A DNA stretch of 17,635 nucleotides from a candidate division FCPU426 bacterium (GTDB taxonomy: Bacteria > Oederibacteriota > PGYV01 > Palsa-1178): the NCBI GenBank assembly GCA_003167475.1, contig PMTB01000184.1, positions 1 to 17,635 of the forward strand, written 5' to 3'. The translations under genes and the position numbers were made by a program. The notes under the pieces are model-generated. The model did no database searches, was not told the DNA's origin, and saw only the letters and a program-made list of their open reading frames with translations. Numbering within the stretch: the first letter of the stretch is position 1; each line of letters opens with the position of its first letter. This document shows positions 7,368 to 14,164 of this stretch, in pieces.

Positions 7368-7816
7368 TAGTCCTCCCATAGCCCCGGCCCAGGGTTTGCG
7401 GCCAGTTCAGCCGCTATCCTGTCGGTTTCTTTCAATAAAAAAGCGGCTGAGTCCCTGGAGCCCATGGCCATATTGGAATTGACCGAATAAACGTAATGTT
7501 TTGCCTTTAATTTTGCGCGGCTCATTACCAGTTCCTCAAGCGTGTTATCCGAATATACACACAACCCGACCTTGACACCCAGTGCCAGGGCCGTTTTCTT
7601 TAGCGTGGAGAGCCTTGCTGATCCTGAATTTCGCTCAAGCCTGTCTACGGCCTGCTGCGTGACATTAAGGAGTTTTGCCAGTTGTTTCTGCGTCATTCCC
7701 ATACAGGAGCGTACTTCCTTTAACTGGCGGCCTAAATCATCCGCGGAAATGATCTGTCTTTGTCCAATATTCGCGGAAACCTGATGTAATTTTAGGAGTT
7801 TTAGGTTCTTTGCCAT
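7367..7816 (-). CDS. Mobile mystery protein A, XRE-type DNA-binding protein
   Basis: The 149-residue protein carries an XRE/Cro-CI helix-turn-helix: RQLKEVRSCMGMTQKQLAKL followed by LNVTQQAVDRLERNSGSARL (about residues 30-69), then a short region ending in KVGLCVYS. It fits the 'mobile mystery protein A' family, small regulators found next to Fic-type protein B and often on mobile DNA. The second half (90-149) has no motif I recognise. The ATG at 7816 is preceded on the minus strand by AAGGCGG at suitable spacing. Its stop overlaps the start of gene B (TAATG), implying translational coupling. A consensus-like promoter (7887-7915) and a perfect 14-bp inverted repeat (7843-7874) lie upstream, so it probably represses its own operon, as antitoxin-like XRE proteins commonly do; that role is inferred. 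Confidence 0.82.
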   Translation of the reverse strand: MAKNLKLLKLHQVSANIGQRQIISADDLGRQLKEVRSCMGMTQKQLAKLLNVTQQAVDRLERNSGSARLSTLKKTALALGVKVGLCVYSDNTLEELVMSRAKLKAKHYVYSVNSNMAMGSRDSAAFLLKETDRIAAELAANPGPGLWED

Positions 7817-7842
7817 AATTACCGCCTTTTAAGCACAAATTT

Positions 7843-7874
7843 TAAGTTGTTAAATAGTAATATTTAACAACTTA
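7843..7874 (-). promoter_or_regulatory. Perfect 14-bp inverted repeat, candidate operator
   Basis: TAAGTTGTTAAATA (7843-7856) and TATTTAACAACTTA (7861-7874) are exact reverse complements around a 4-base spacer. The repeat lies downstream of the predicted -10 box for gene A, within the expected 5' leader and ahead of its start codon. It is well placed to bind the XRE-type product and block transcription, but could also act as an RNA hairpin. Confidence 0.65.
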
Positions 7875-7886
7875 TTAATTGTATAC

Positions 7887-7915
7887 ATTGTACTTTGGTA
7901 TAGGGTAAATGTCAA
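7887..7915 (-). promoter_or_regulatory. Sigma-70 promoter of the mobile mystery A/B pair
   Basis: On the minus strand TTGACA (7910-7915) is followed after exactly 17 bases by TACAAT (7887-7892). This is a near-consensus housekeeping promoter reading toward gene A, with a predicted leader of about 60 bases. It is one of the strongest-looking promoters in the window. Confidence 0.7.
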
Positions 7916-7936
7916 TAATTATTGGCCAAAATTAGG

Positions 7937-7971
7937 CGGCAGTATGGCAAGTAAAACTTACCATACTGCCG
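7937..7971 (-). terminator. Hairpin downstream of the MerR/TipA-type gene, likely terminator
   Basis: CGGCAGTATGG (7937-7947) pairs perfectly with CCATACTGCCG (7961-7971). After one mismatch, AAGT/ACTT extends the stem. It begins 10 bases past the stop of the regulator gene and, in that direction, is followed by TAATTTT, a modest T-rich tail. It also separates the regulator from the promoter of the A/B pair. Confidence 0.5.
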
Positions 7972-7980
7972 TGATTGAAT

Positions 7981-8739
7981 TTACTTCTTATCCAGCTTAT
8001 CACAAAAGGCGTCTATAGCCTTATGTACAAAAAAAGCAAGGTCTTTTTTGTACTTGTCATAATGCGCCCTGAACCTGTCGTCATCCACATATAACTTCCC
8101 AAGCCCGCGGTACATTTCATTCGTTGGCTTGTAGTAATTATTAATGTGCGCGTAATGCCTGGCTACTATCCTTTGCACCTCATCGGAAGCCGGGTCCTTG
8201 CCCATTAGAGTGGCAAAATCCCTGGATACCTGTTCGCCTTCTTCTTTGACGCGGGCAAACCCTTCCTTTGTCATATGACGCACACTGTTGTAGGATTCTT
8301 TTACGACTTTGGGGTCGTACTTTTCCTTAACTTCTTTTTTGATGCTTTCTATCTCTTTTTTCGAAAATCCTTCGTATAACTCTTCGTCTTTCAAAACTGT
8401 TTTCACCTCCTTTAATTTCCTGACTGTCTTGTCGATGGTGTTAATAAGGCCTGCAGTCCTTATATTACGTTCCTCGAGCATTTGTCTGTGTTTTAAAAGC
8501 GCTTTTACCATGTCAAAGTCCCTCTTATTGATTAGCAATTTGATCGATCCGAGCGGGAAGTCAAGCTCGCGGTAAAAGAGTATCTGCTGCAGCTTGAGCA
8601 GTTCTTTTTCCGTGTAAACCCGGTATCCAGCGTCGGTCTTTTTCGAGGGCTTTAAAAGCCCGATCCTGTCGTAGTACTGCAGGGTCCTTACGCTCAACCC
8701 GGCCATTTTTGCCAGGGAGCTTATTTTGTACTCATTCAT
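7981..8739 (-). CDS. MerR-family regulator with TipAS ligand-binding domain
   Basis: The 252-residue protein has a MerR winged helix-turn-helix (about 5-72: SVRTLQYYDRIGLLKP, then AGYRVYTEKELLKLQQI), a helical dimerisation linker (about 75-115) and a C-terminal TipAS-type domain (about 140-250: ESYNSVRHMTKEGFARVKEE, NEMYRGLGKLYVDDDRF, the DLAFFVHKAIDAF end). TipA/Mta-like proteins activate multidrug-response genes on binding ligand. In Streptomyces TipAL, a cysteine in the pocket traps thiopeptides; here the aligned stretch is NNYYKPTNEMY, and the only cysteine in the protein is near its C-terminus (AFCDK). Any ligand must therefore bind without that covalent link. The ATG at 8739 has GGTGG upstream. 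Its own promoter carries a palindrome in a 19-bp spacer, which indicates autoregulation. No efflux gene lies next to it, so its targets, beyond itself, are unknown. Confidence 0.88.
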   Translation of the reverse strand: MNEYKISSLAKMAGLSVRTLQYYDRIGLLKPSKKTDAGYRVYTEKELLKLQQILFYRELDFPLGSIKLLINKRDFDMVKALLKHRQMLEERNIRTAGLINTIDKTVRKLKEVKTVLKDEELYEGFSKKEIESIKKEVKEKYDPKVVKESYNSVRHMTKEGFARVKEEGEQVSRDFATLMGKDPASDEVQRIVARHYAHINNYYKPTNEMYRGLGKLYVDDDRFRAHYDKYKKDLAFFVHKAIDAFCDKLDKK

Positions 8740-8763
8740 AAGGCCACCGTCCTTTCTACATAC

Positions 8764-8794
8764 ATTATAAACTATGACGTAACGTCATAGTCAA
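8764..8794 (-). promoter_or_regulatory. MerR-type promoter with 19-bp spacer and perfect operator palindrome
   Basis: On the minus strand TTGACT (8789-8794) and TATAAT (8764-8769) are separated by exactly 19 bases, the abnormally long spacing typical of MerR-activated promoters. The perfect palindrome ACTATGACGT-A-ACGTCATAGT (8771-8791) fills the spacer. MerR proteins untwist such promoters to align the two boxes. It reads into the regulator gene itself, so autoactivation is the simplest model. Confidence 0.85.
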
Positions 8795-8845
8795 CATATA
8801 TTTTATGTATATATTATTGTTTTATTATATACATAAAATATATGT
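8794..8845. repeat. Perfect 20-bp AT-rich inverted repeat
   Basis: ACATATATTTTATGTATATA (8794-8813) and its exact reverse complement (8826-8845) flank a 12-base loop. It sits between the divergent MerR-type gene and the methyltransferase gene and touches the -35 box of the former. Possible roles are a cruciform, a binding site for another regulator, or half of a mobile palindrome. No role can be read from sequence. Confidence 0.75.
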
Positions 8846-8847
8846 CA

Positions 8848-8886
8848 CGTAGGGGCGGACTCGCGCAGCGCGAGTCCGCCCCTACG
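8848..8886. repeat. Perfect 18-bp GC-rich palindrome (REP-like)
   Basis: CGTAGGGGCGGACTCGCG (8848-8865) is exactly complementary to 8869-8886 around a CAG loop. It begins two bases after the AT-rich repeat ends. GTAGGGGCG...CGCCCCTAC hairpins of this style are found as dispersed intergenic repeats in many bacteria. It lies between divergent genes, so it cannot be terminating either neighbour. Confidence 0.7.
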
Positions 8887-8948
8887 AAATCCAGCCAATT
8901 TCTGCGCATTAAATCTCTTTAAATCCTCCCGTTTTTTTGTTAAAATAG

Positions 8949-8971
8949 CCCATCAAAAGTTTGAATGGGAG
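8949..8971 (+). promoter_or_regulatory. Hairpin that can mask the ribosome-binding site of the methyltransferase gene
   Basis: CCCATCAA (8949-8956) can pair with TTGAATGGG (8961-8969) with one bulged base. This would cover part of the GGGAG Shine-Dalgarno (8967-8971) that serves the ATG at 8976. The stem is short, so the regulatory reading is tentative. Confidence 0.3.
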
Positions 8972-8975
8972 CGCA

Positions 8976-9773
8976 ATGGAAAACCAGGAAAAAGACATTA
9001 ACAGCGCAAAGCACAAGGAGTGGGAGGATACCCAGCTGCAGTGGGATGATACCGATTTCCTCAACATAGAAGCCACCGCGCTCATGAAAAAAAAGTGGAA
9101 AAGGCTCAACCTCAAGATATCCGAAATAATAGAAAAAGAAGTCGTTGAAAAAAACGAGTACATAAGCCTGCTCGATATCGGCGCGGGCCGCGGGGAATAT
9201 TACCATCAGCTTCAGCCCATGCTTAAAAAGTATACCGGCATAGAACCGTCCCACCAGATGCTCAAAGACGAACTAAAGGGCGAGAATTTTGAGCTTATAA
9301 GGGGCACGGGCGAGGAAATATCTTTTTCAAACGAGTACGAAGCCTGCCTTATAAAGGAAGTCTTGGACCACACATACTACCCCGGCCTTGTTATAAAGAA
9401 CGCCTTTGCCGCGCTTAAGGGAAACGGGCTGCTCATAGTATCGCTCACAAACAAGGACGCTTTTTACAAGCTCATATTCAAAGGCTACGCGAAAAAACTT
9501 GAGATAGAGCACAAGGATCATCTTTATAATTTCAATCCCGGCGAAATAAAGGGCCTCATGGAAAAAGCCGGTTTCAAAGTTGAGAAAAATTATTCCATCA
9601 ATTACCTTAAGATGCCGAAATTCATTGAAAACATAGCGGGTAATTTGCCGGAAAAACTTGTTTTTTTAAAACTTGATATCATTGATTCATTCATGTCGGC
9701 CCTCATGCCGGGAAAAGGCGGCGGTTTCATAATGACCGGGAGAAAGCCTAAGTCCGGGAGCGACAAGGAATGA
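8976..9773 (+). CDS. Class I SAM-dependent methyltransferase
   Basis: The 265-residue protein has a Rossmann methyltransferase core: motif I LLDIGAGRGEYY (about 65-76), an acidic residue ending the second strand (TGIEPS, E90), and the motif after strand 4, EVLDHTYYPG, followed by LKGNGLLIVSLTNKD. It probably methylates a sugar, lipid or small molecule, but nothing identifies the substrate. I chose the ATG at 8976, preceded by GGGAG; a TTG at 8961 would add five residues and lies inside a possible hairpin. The stop overlaps the next start as ATGA, so it is the first gene of a coupled operon with GT4, two GT-C-like proteins and another methyltransferase. That context makes glycan methylation the best guess. 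Confidence 0.82.
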   Translation: MENQEKDINSAKHKEWEDTQLQWDDTDFLNIEATALMKKKWKRLNLKISEIIEKEVVEKNEYISLLDIGAGRGEYYHQLQPMLKKYTGIEPSHQMLKDELKGENFELIRGTGEEISFSNEYEACLIKEVLDHTYYPGLVIKNAFAALKGNGLLIVSLTNKDAFYKLIFKGYAKKLEIEHKDHLYNFNPGEIKGLMEKAGFKVEKNYSINYLKMPKFIENIAGNLPEKLVFLKLDIIDSFMSALMPGKGGGFIMTGRKPKSGSDKE

Positions 9774-10927
9774 TAATAGGGATTGACGGCAGGATTATAT
9801 TCAGGCGCGGGGTGGGCCGCTATATAGAGAACCTCGTAAAAAACCTCCTTGATATTGATAAAACAAACCAATACATAGTTTACCTCGACAGACGCTCCAC
9901 CCTGAACGAGTATATGGACCAGAAGAACTGCAGGTTTAAAAGGCTGAACACCGAGAGCGCGCTCCTTTACGAACAGGTCCTGCTGCCCGCGCAGGCCGCC
10001 GAGGACAAAGTGGATGCGCTGCACGGGACGGATAACACGCTTCCCTATCTGTATCCGTTTTACCGCGGGAAAAAAATCGTCACCATACACGATACAATGT
10101 TCGTAAGGCCCCTGGAAAAAGCCATAGCAAAGCCTACGCTGAAACAGCGGGCCGTCGATATTTATAATAAGATATCCATCCCTTTATCCGGGAGGGTGGC
10201 GGACCATATTATAACGGTCTCGGATTATTCAAAGAACGACATCATAAAAAACGTCCATGCCAGGCCCGAAAAGGTCACGGTCATAAAGGAAGCGGCGGAC
10301 AAAAAATACCGCGTGATAAAGGATGAGAAAAAACACGCGGCCATACGCGCGAAGTATTCCATAACAAAGCCTTTTGTCCTTATGAGCGCCGCCTCGGACA
10401 CAAGAAAAAACACAATACGCTCGCTTGAGGCCTTCAACATGTTCAACCACCTGACAGAGTTCAGGTACCAGCTTGTAATAACCTCGATAGGCCGCGCAGA
10501 GATGGCCACCACCAACATAGCCGAAAAGATCAGGGAGCTCAACCTTGAAAAATACGTTATAATAACCGAATACGCGGCCGAGGAAGACATGATAATGCTT
10601 TATAACGCCGCTTTTTTATTTTTGTTCCCATCCATGTGGGAGGGGTTCGGGCTGCAGGTGCTTGAGGCTTTTTCCTGCGGGCTCCCCGTAGTCACGTCAA
10701 ATAACACTTCGCTCGCGGAAGTTGCGGGCGATGCGGCTGAACTTATAGACCCGTATTCGGTGGACGCAATAGTGCACGGGCTTTGCGAAGTGGAAAAGAG
10801 CGCGGCGAAACGCGACTCGCTTGTCGAAAAAGGGTTCAAACAGGCTGAAAAATTCTCGTGGAAAGAGACCGCACAGGAGACTCTGAAAATATATGAAAAA
10901 GTTACGGCTTCCGGAAATAAAAAATAA
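9770..10927 (+). CDS. Glycosyltransferase family 4 (GT-B)
   Basis: The 385-residue protein shows both halves of a GT4 retaining glycosyltransferase. The N-terminal acceptor domain begins IIGIDGRIIFRRGVGRYIEN (2-21), with HGTDNTLPY and IVTIHDTMF. The linker ADHIITVSDYSKNDI (144-158) is typical, followed by EKVTVIKEAAD. The C-terminal domain has LMSAASDTRKN (204-214) and the EX7E signature within WEGFGLQVLEAFSCGLPVV (E291 and E299), ending in the usual SLAEVAGDAAELIDP. It would add a sugar from an NDP-sugar to a membrane-bound acceptor in the cytoplasm; mannose-type donors are common in the family but not proven here. Its ATG overlaps the preceding stop by 4 bases and its 3' end overlaps the next gene by 35 bases, so all are translated from one message. 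Confidence 0.92.
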   Translation: MIIGIDGRIIFRRGVGRYIENLVKNLLDIDKTNQYIVYLDRRSTLNEYMDQKNCRFKRLNTESALLYEQVLLPAQAAEDKVDALHGTDNTLPYLYPFYRGKKIVTIHDTMFVRPLEKAIAKPTLKQRAVDIYNKISIPLSGRVADHIITVSDYSKNDIIKNVHARPEKVTVIKEAADKKYRVIKDEKKHAAIRAKYSITKPFVLMSAASDTRKNTIRSLEAFNMFNHLTEFRYQLVITSIGRAEMATTNIAEKIRELNLEKYVIITEYAAEEDMIMLYNAAFLFLFPSMWEGFGLQVLEAFSCGLPVVTSNNTSLAEVAGDAAELIDPYSVDAIVHGLCEVEKSAAKRDSLVEKGFKQAEKFSWKETAQETLKIYEKVTASGNKK

Positions 10928-12434
10928 AGGCAATTTCATACTTTACATTTGCGTGGCGGCCGGCGTCATTTTAAGGTTTTTCCAGCTCGGGGGCCACCCG
11001 ATAACAGCCGCCGAATACGCTTCGGTAAATTTCTCTTCGGGCGCAAACGTATTCCAGCTCCTGATAAGCAACGCGGCAAACTACAATGAAGCACCGCTCT
11101 ATCACCTGATAACATATTTATGGACCCTTATTTTCGGTTTTTCAGAGGTCTCCGTGAGAGTCCTGCCGGCAATATTCGGCGCCGCGGGCATATTCATAGT
11201 AAACAAGCTTGCCCGCAGTTTCTATTCGGAAAAAGTGAGCGTCATAGCCACATCGCTTTTCGCGCTCAATCCGTTCCAGATATTCTATTCACAGGTGTCG
11301 GGCGGGTATACCATGCTGCTCATATGTTCGCTGCTCATGGTGTATTACTTCATGCTGTCCGTGAAATACAACAGTTTTGTGATCGGCCCCTTCACTTTCT
11401 GGGCGATAGTCTCGCTTTACAGCGGGGACATGAGCATTGTGCTGCTTTTGATACTCAATGTGATACTTTTTATAAGGTACAAGGAAGAAATAAGGATAAA
11501 CCTTTGGATCAGGTCCCAAATATTCATATTTCTCGCATGGCTGCCCCTTCTGGTTTATTTTATGATGGGAAATGCCGCCAACTACCTTCATTCCACGGAA
11601 AAAATCCTTGTCGCGCCGCTTGTTTCCCTTAAGAACATGCTGCTGGGTTCTACAATAGACATCAATTTTTTCACGGTGGCAGCCGTCGCTGCCGCATCCC
11701 TTTTCCTCTTAATAGGGGTAATAACATGCAGGACTATAAAGGAAAAAAGAATGACTGATATAATGAGCCTTTCATTTTTTATGATGATATTCATTGAATG
11801 GCTGGCGGCGCTTTCCGGGAAAGCGGGTTATTCGGATTCCTCCCTGTTGCTGGCGGGAACCATGCTTATTATGATAGTGGCAATAGGCGTTTCACACCTG
11901 TCCAGGGAAGGAATGGTGCTTTTTACCTGTGTGGCGTTGGCTTTCTTTTCCATATCCATCGGCAATTATTTCACCGCAAAGCGGTTCAAGAGCCCGGACT
12001 ATAAATCCGCGTTCACGCAGGTCATGCATGATTTTAAGGAAGGCGATATGATCATCCATTCGGGTGCGGGTTCCTACGGACCTTTTGAATTCTATAACGC
12101 CCTGGGTTATAAAAGATATTTCCCGGACAGGCTTTTTGGAAAAGCCCGCGAGATCAAAGGCGGCGCGAAGATAATTGAAAACTGGATGGCTATAAACAGT
12201 TTTCTGAACGAAAAGGCCGGCGTAAAAATATACGGTGATTACGATAGGAACATCATCACCGAAGAGGAATTGAAGGCGGTCATAAGGCCGGGGTCAAGGA
12301 TATGGCATGTTATGGAGCCGGGGGTTAATGACCCTTCGGTCAGGTCGGCAGACATATCATGGACAAAAAATCTTTATGTGGAAAAAGACATGTCTTCAAA
12401 CGGCGTGACACTTGTCCTTCTGGTAAAAAAATGA
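10893..12434 (+). CDS. Polytopic GT-C-like glycosyltransferase (GT39/PMT_2-type)
   Basis: The 513-residue protein has a strongly hydrophobic first 360 residues that I read as about ten or more membrane segments, and a soluble C-terminal part (about 365-513). Hallmarks of the ArnT/PMT-type GT-C fold are an acidic residue in the first external loop (TAAEYASVN, E41), then NEAPLYHLITYLWTLIFGFS (65-84), SVRVLPAIFG, and ALNPFQIFYSQVSGGY (124-139), which corresponds to the usual 'YSQEARxY' block. Such enzymes use polyprenyl-phosphate sugars as donors on the outer face of the membrane. The loop has a single glutamate rather than the more usual Asp-Glu pair. The ATG at 10893 lies inside the end of the GT4 gene; no alternative downstream start is evident. 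The convergent GT2 gene is a possible source of its lipid-linked donor. Confidence 0.78.
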   Translation: MKKLRLPEIKNKGNFILYICVAAGVILRFFQLGGHPITAAEYASVNFSSGANVFQLLISNAANYNEAPLYHLITYLWTLIFGFSEVSVRVLPAIFGAAGIFIVNKLARSFYSEKVSVIATSLFALNPFQIFYSQVSGGYTMLLICSLLMVYYFMLSVKYNSFVIGPFTFWAIVSLYSGDMSIVLLLILNVILFIRYKEEIRINLWIRSQIFIFLAWLPLLVYFMMGNAANYLHSTEKILVAPLVSLKNMLLGSTIDINFFTVAAVAAASLFLLIGVITCRTIKEKRMTDIMSLSFFMMIFIEWLAALSGKAGYSDSSLLLAGTMLIMIVAIGVSHLSREGMVLFTCVALAFFSISIGNYFTAKRFKSPDYKSAFTQVMHDFKEGDMIIHSGAGSYGPFEFYNALGYKRYFPDRLFGKAREIKGGAKIIENWMAINSFLNEKAGVKIYGDYDRNIITEEELKAVIRPGSRIWHVMEPGVNDPSVRSADISWTKNLYVEKDMSSNGVTLVLLVKK

Positions 12435-14140
12435 TATTTCCACACCTGGTATTCATTGCGGCGTACGCGGTTTACGCATTGACTTTTATAAAAAATTCCG
12501 TCGGGTTCATTTATCCGGTCTATTTGGCTCCGTTTGTCGTGTATTTGTTGGTATGTATGGCTTCATATGTCCTGAGCCTCGCCGGGAAAAGCGGTTTTTT
12601 GAAAAAATTCAGCGAAGCTTCCGCTTCACTTTACGCATTTGCGGTTCTCCTTGCAGCGCCGGTAATCGTAAAGGTAAACCTGCCCAACCCGCATAATTTC
12701 GCCCTGAGAAAGCTTGAAATACTGCTCGGCGCCTCGTATGTTATTTTCATTTCCATCCTGTCGGTTATATTCCTGAGGCAGACGCTGAAAAAAACCTTTG
12801 AGTTTGGGCTCAAAAGGGTTTTTATGTCTGTCGCGATTTTCTTCTTTATATTTTATTTTTTTCTGTCCCTTTGGTTTAATTTTGCCAATCCTCCAACGGG
12901 CGACGAACCCGCTTACCTTTTGACCGCGCACAGTATAGTCAAAGACGGGGACCTTGACCTTAAGAATAATTTTGAAAACAGAGATTACAGGTATTTCTTC
13001 GACAGGGAATTAAAACCGCAGACATCCGACGTGGTCAGGAACGGGAAAATATATTCGTACCATCCCGCCATGTTCTCCCTCCTTATATCGCCGTTCTATC
13101 TTATAGCCGGGCGGCTGGGAGTTACGGTTCTTATGAACGCCCTGAGCGCCATGTTCATAGCCATGATATTTTATTTCCTATACAAAATGTTCGGGAGCAT
13201 GAAGAATGCCGTAATTACAGCCGGTGCCACGGGGTTTCTCATGCCGGCAATCGCAATGTCAAACAGCATCTCAGGGGATGTGGTCACAGGACTGTTCCTT
13301 ATCACCCTGTATGTTACGGCCAAATATCACAGGCAAAGGGTGTACCTATTTTCTTTCCTTATGGCGGCAGCGGTTTGGATACACGTTAAGGCAATACCGG
13401 TATGCGCCGGGCTGGCGGTTTTATACCTGTTCTATTCCAGGAAAGATATGAGGAACATGGCTGTTTTCATCTTCATACAGGCGCTCAATACAGCGGCTTT
13501 TATGGGTTTTAATTATATCCTTTTCGGCGTAGTGGTTTCAACCTATACCCTGCCCGGTCAGACTGTTGCGGACCTGCTGAGCACGAACATATTCAGGGGA
13601 GCGGCGGCGTTTTTCTTTGACAGGCAGCTCGGCCTCTTCGCCTACGCGCCCGTGTTCGTTTTTATTATATCCGGGTTTTATTACATGATAAGGTCAAAAG
13701 GCGCGGAACTGCTGGAGTTAACCCTCATAATACTCCCGTATTTCGGGTTAATCAGCATGATAAATAATCTCGGCGGAGGCTCGGCATCTCCCAGGTATTT
13801 GGTGCCGGTACTATTTTATTTTTCAATGCTCCTGTCGGCCGCGGTGAATGAAATACGCTCAAAATTCCAGCGATATGCCTTTCTGGCGCTTTTAACCGCC
13901 GGATTTTTAATGTCGCTGGCGGTTTGTATGATACCATGGTTCAGATGGGACTGGCCTTCCGGGGAAAATAACCTGCTGTTCGTCCTGTCGCGGTACCTGC
14001 ACTTTGATCTTACCGCGGCATTCCCGACATTTCAGCTGCCGTCCGGACATACTATTGCCCTCACCCTGATATGGGCGGCAGCGGCAGGCGTGATAAATTT
14101 CATGTTCATAAGACTGAATAGGGGAACAGAAAAACTATAA
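12431..14140 (+). CDS. Polytopic membrane protein, probable GT-C-type glycosyltransferase
   Basis: I read this as a 569-residue protein with more than ten hydrophobic segments. After four or five helices comes NPPTGDEPAYLLTAHSIVKD (153-172), with the acidic GDEP in a predicted external loop. It continues with YSYHPAMFSLLISPFYLIAG (208-227), a layout common in uncharacterised bacterial GT-C-like proteins. The pattern suggests transfer from a lipid-linked sugar outside the membrane; family placement is by architecture only. The reading frame is open from 12359, but the ATG at 12431 forms an ATGA overlap with the preceding stop and starts directly with a hydrophobic helix. The longer form would add 24 hydrophilic residues, encoded in another frame of the previous gene, so I reject it. 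No strong Shine-Dalgarno is visible, in keeping with coupled translation. Confidence 0.72.
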   Translation: MIFPHLVFIAAYAVYALTFIKNSVGFIYPVYLAPFVVYLLVCMASYVLSLAGKSGFLKKFSEASASLYAFAVLLAAPVIVKVNLPNPHNFALRKLEILLGASYVIFISILSVIFLRQTLKKTFEFGLKRVFMSVAIFFFIFYFFLSLWFNFANPPTGDEPAYLLTAHSIVKDGDLDLKNNFENRDYRYFFDRELKPQTSDVVRNGKIYSYHPAMFSLLISPFYLIAGRLGVTVLMNALSAMFIAMIFYFLYKMFGSMKNAVITAGATGFLMPAIAMSNSISGDVVTGLFLITLYVTAKYHRQRVYLFSFLMAAAVWIHVKAIPVCAGLAVLYLFYSRKDMRNMAVFIFIQALNTAAFMGFNYILFGVVVSTYTLPGQTVADLLSTNIFRGAAAFFFDRQLGLFAYAPVFVFIISGFYYMIRSKGAELLELTLIILPYFGLISMINNLGGGSASPRYLVPVLFYFSMLLSAAVNEIRSKFQRYAFLALLTAGFLMSLAVCMIPWFRWDWPSGENNLLFVLSRYLHFDLTAAFPTFQLPSGHTIALTLIWAAAAGVINFMFIRLNRGTEKL

Positions 14141-14164
14141 AAAGATAAATCAAAAGGAGTAAGC

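Noticed and set aside
6795..7816. Classical Doc/Phd toxin-antitoxin pair
   Set aside because: The regulator is an XRE-type protein rather than Phd-like, the gene order and sequence fit the mobile mystery A/B families, and the Fic motif lacks the catalytic His.
8848..8886. GC-rich hairpin as a Rho-independent terminator
   Set aside because: It lies between divergent genes with no transcript ending there, and neither side has a T-run.
11120..11632. 170-residue + strand frame inside the GT39-like gene
   Set aside because: It overlaps a convincing membrane protein in another frame and has no recognisable domain.
12359..12430. Longer N-terminus for the second GT-C-like protein
   Set aside because: The extra 24 residues are hydrophilic, overlap the previous gene deeply, and the ATG at 12431 makes the common ATGA coupling.
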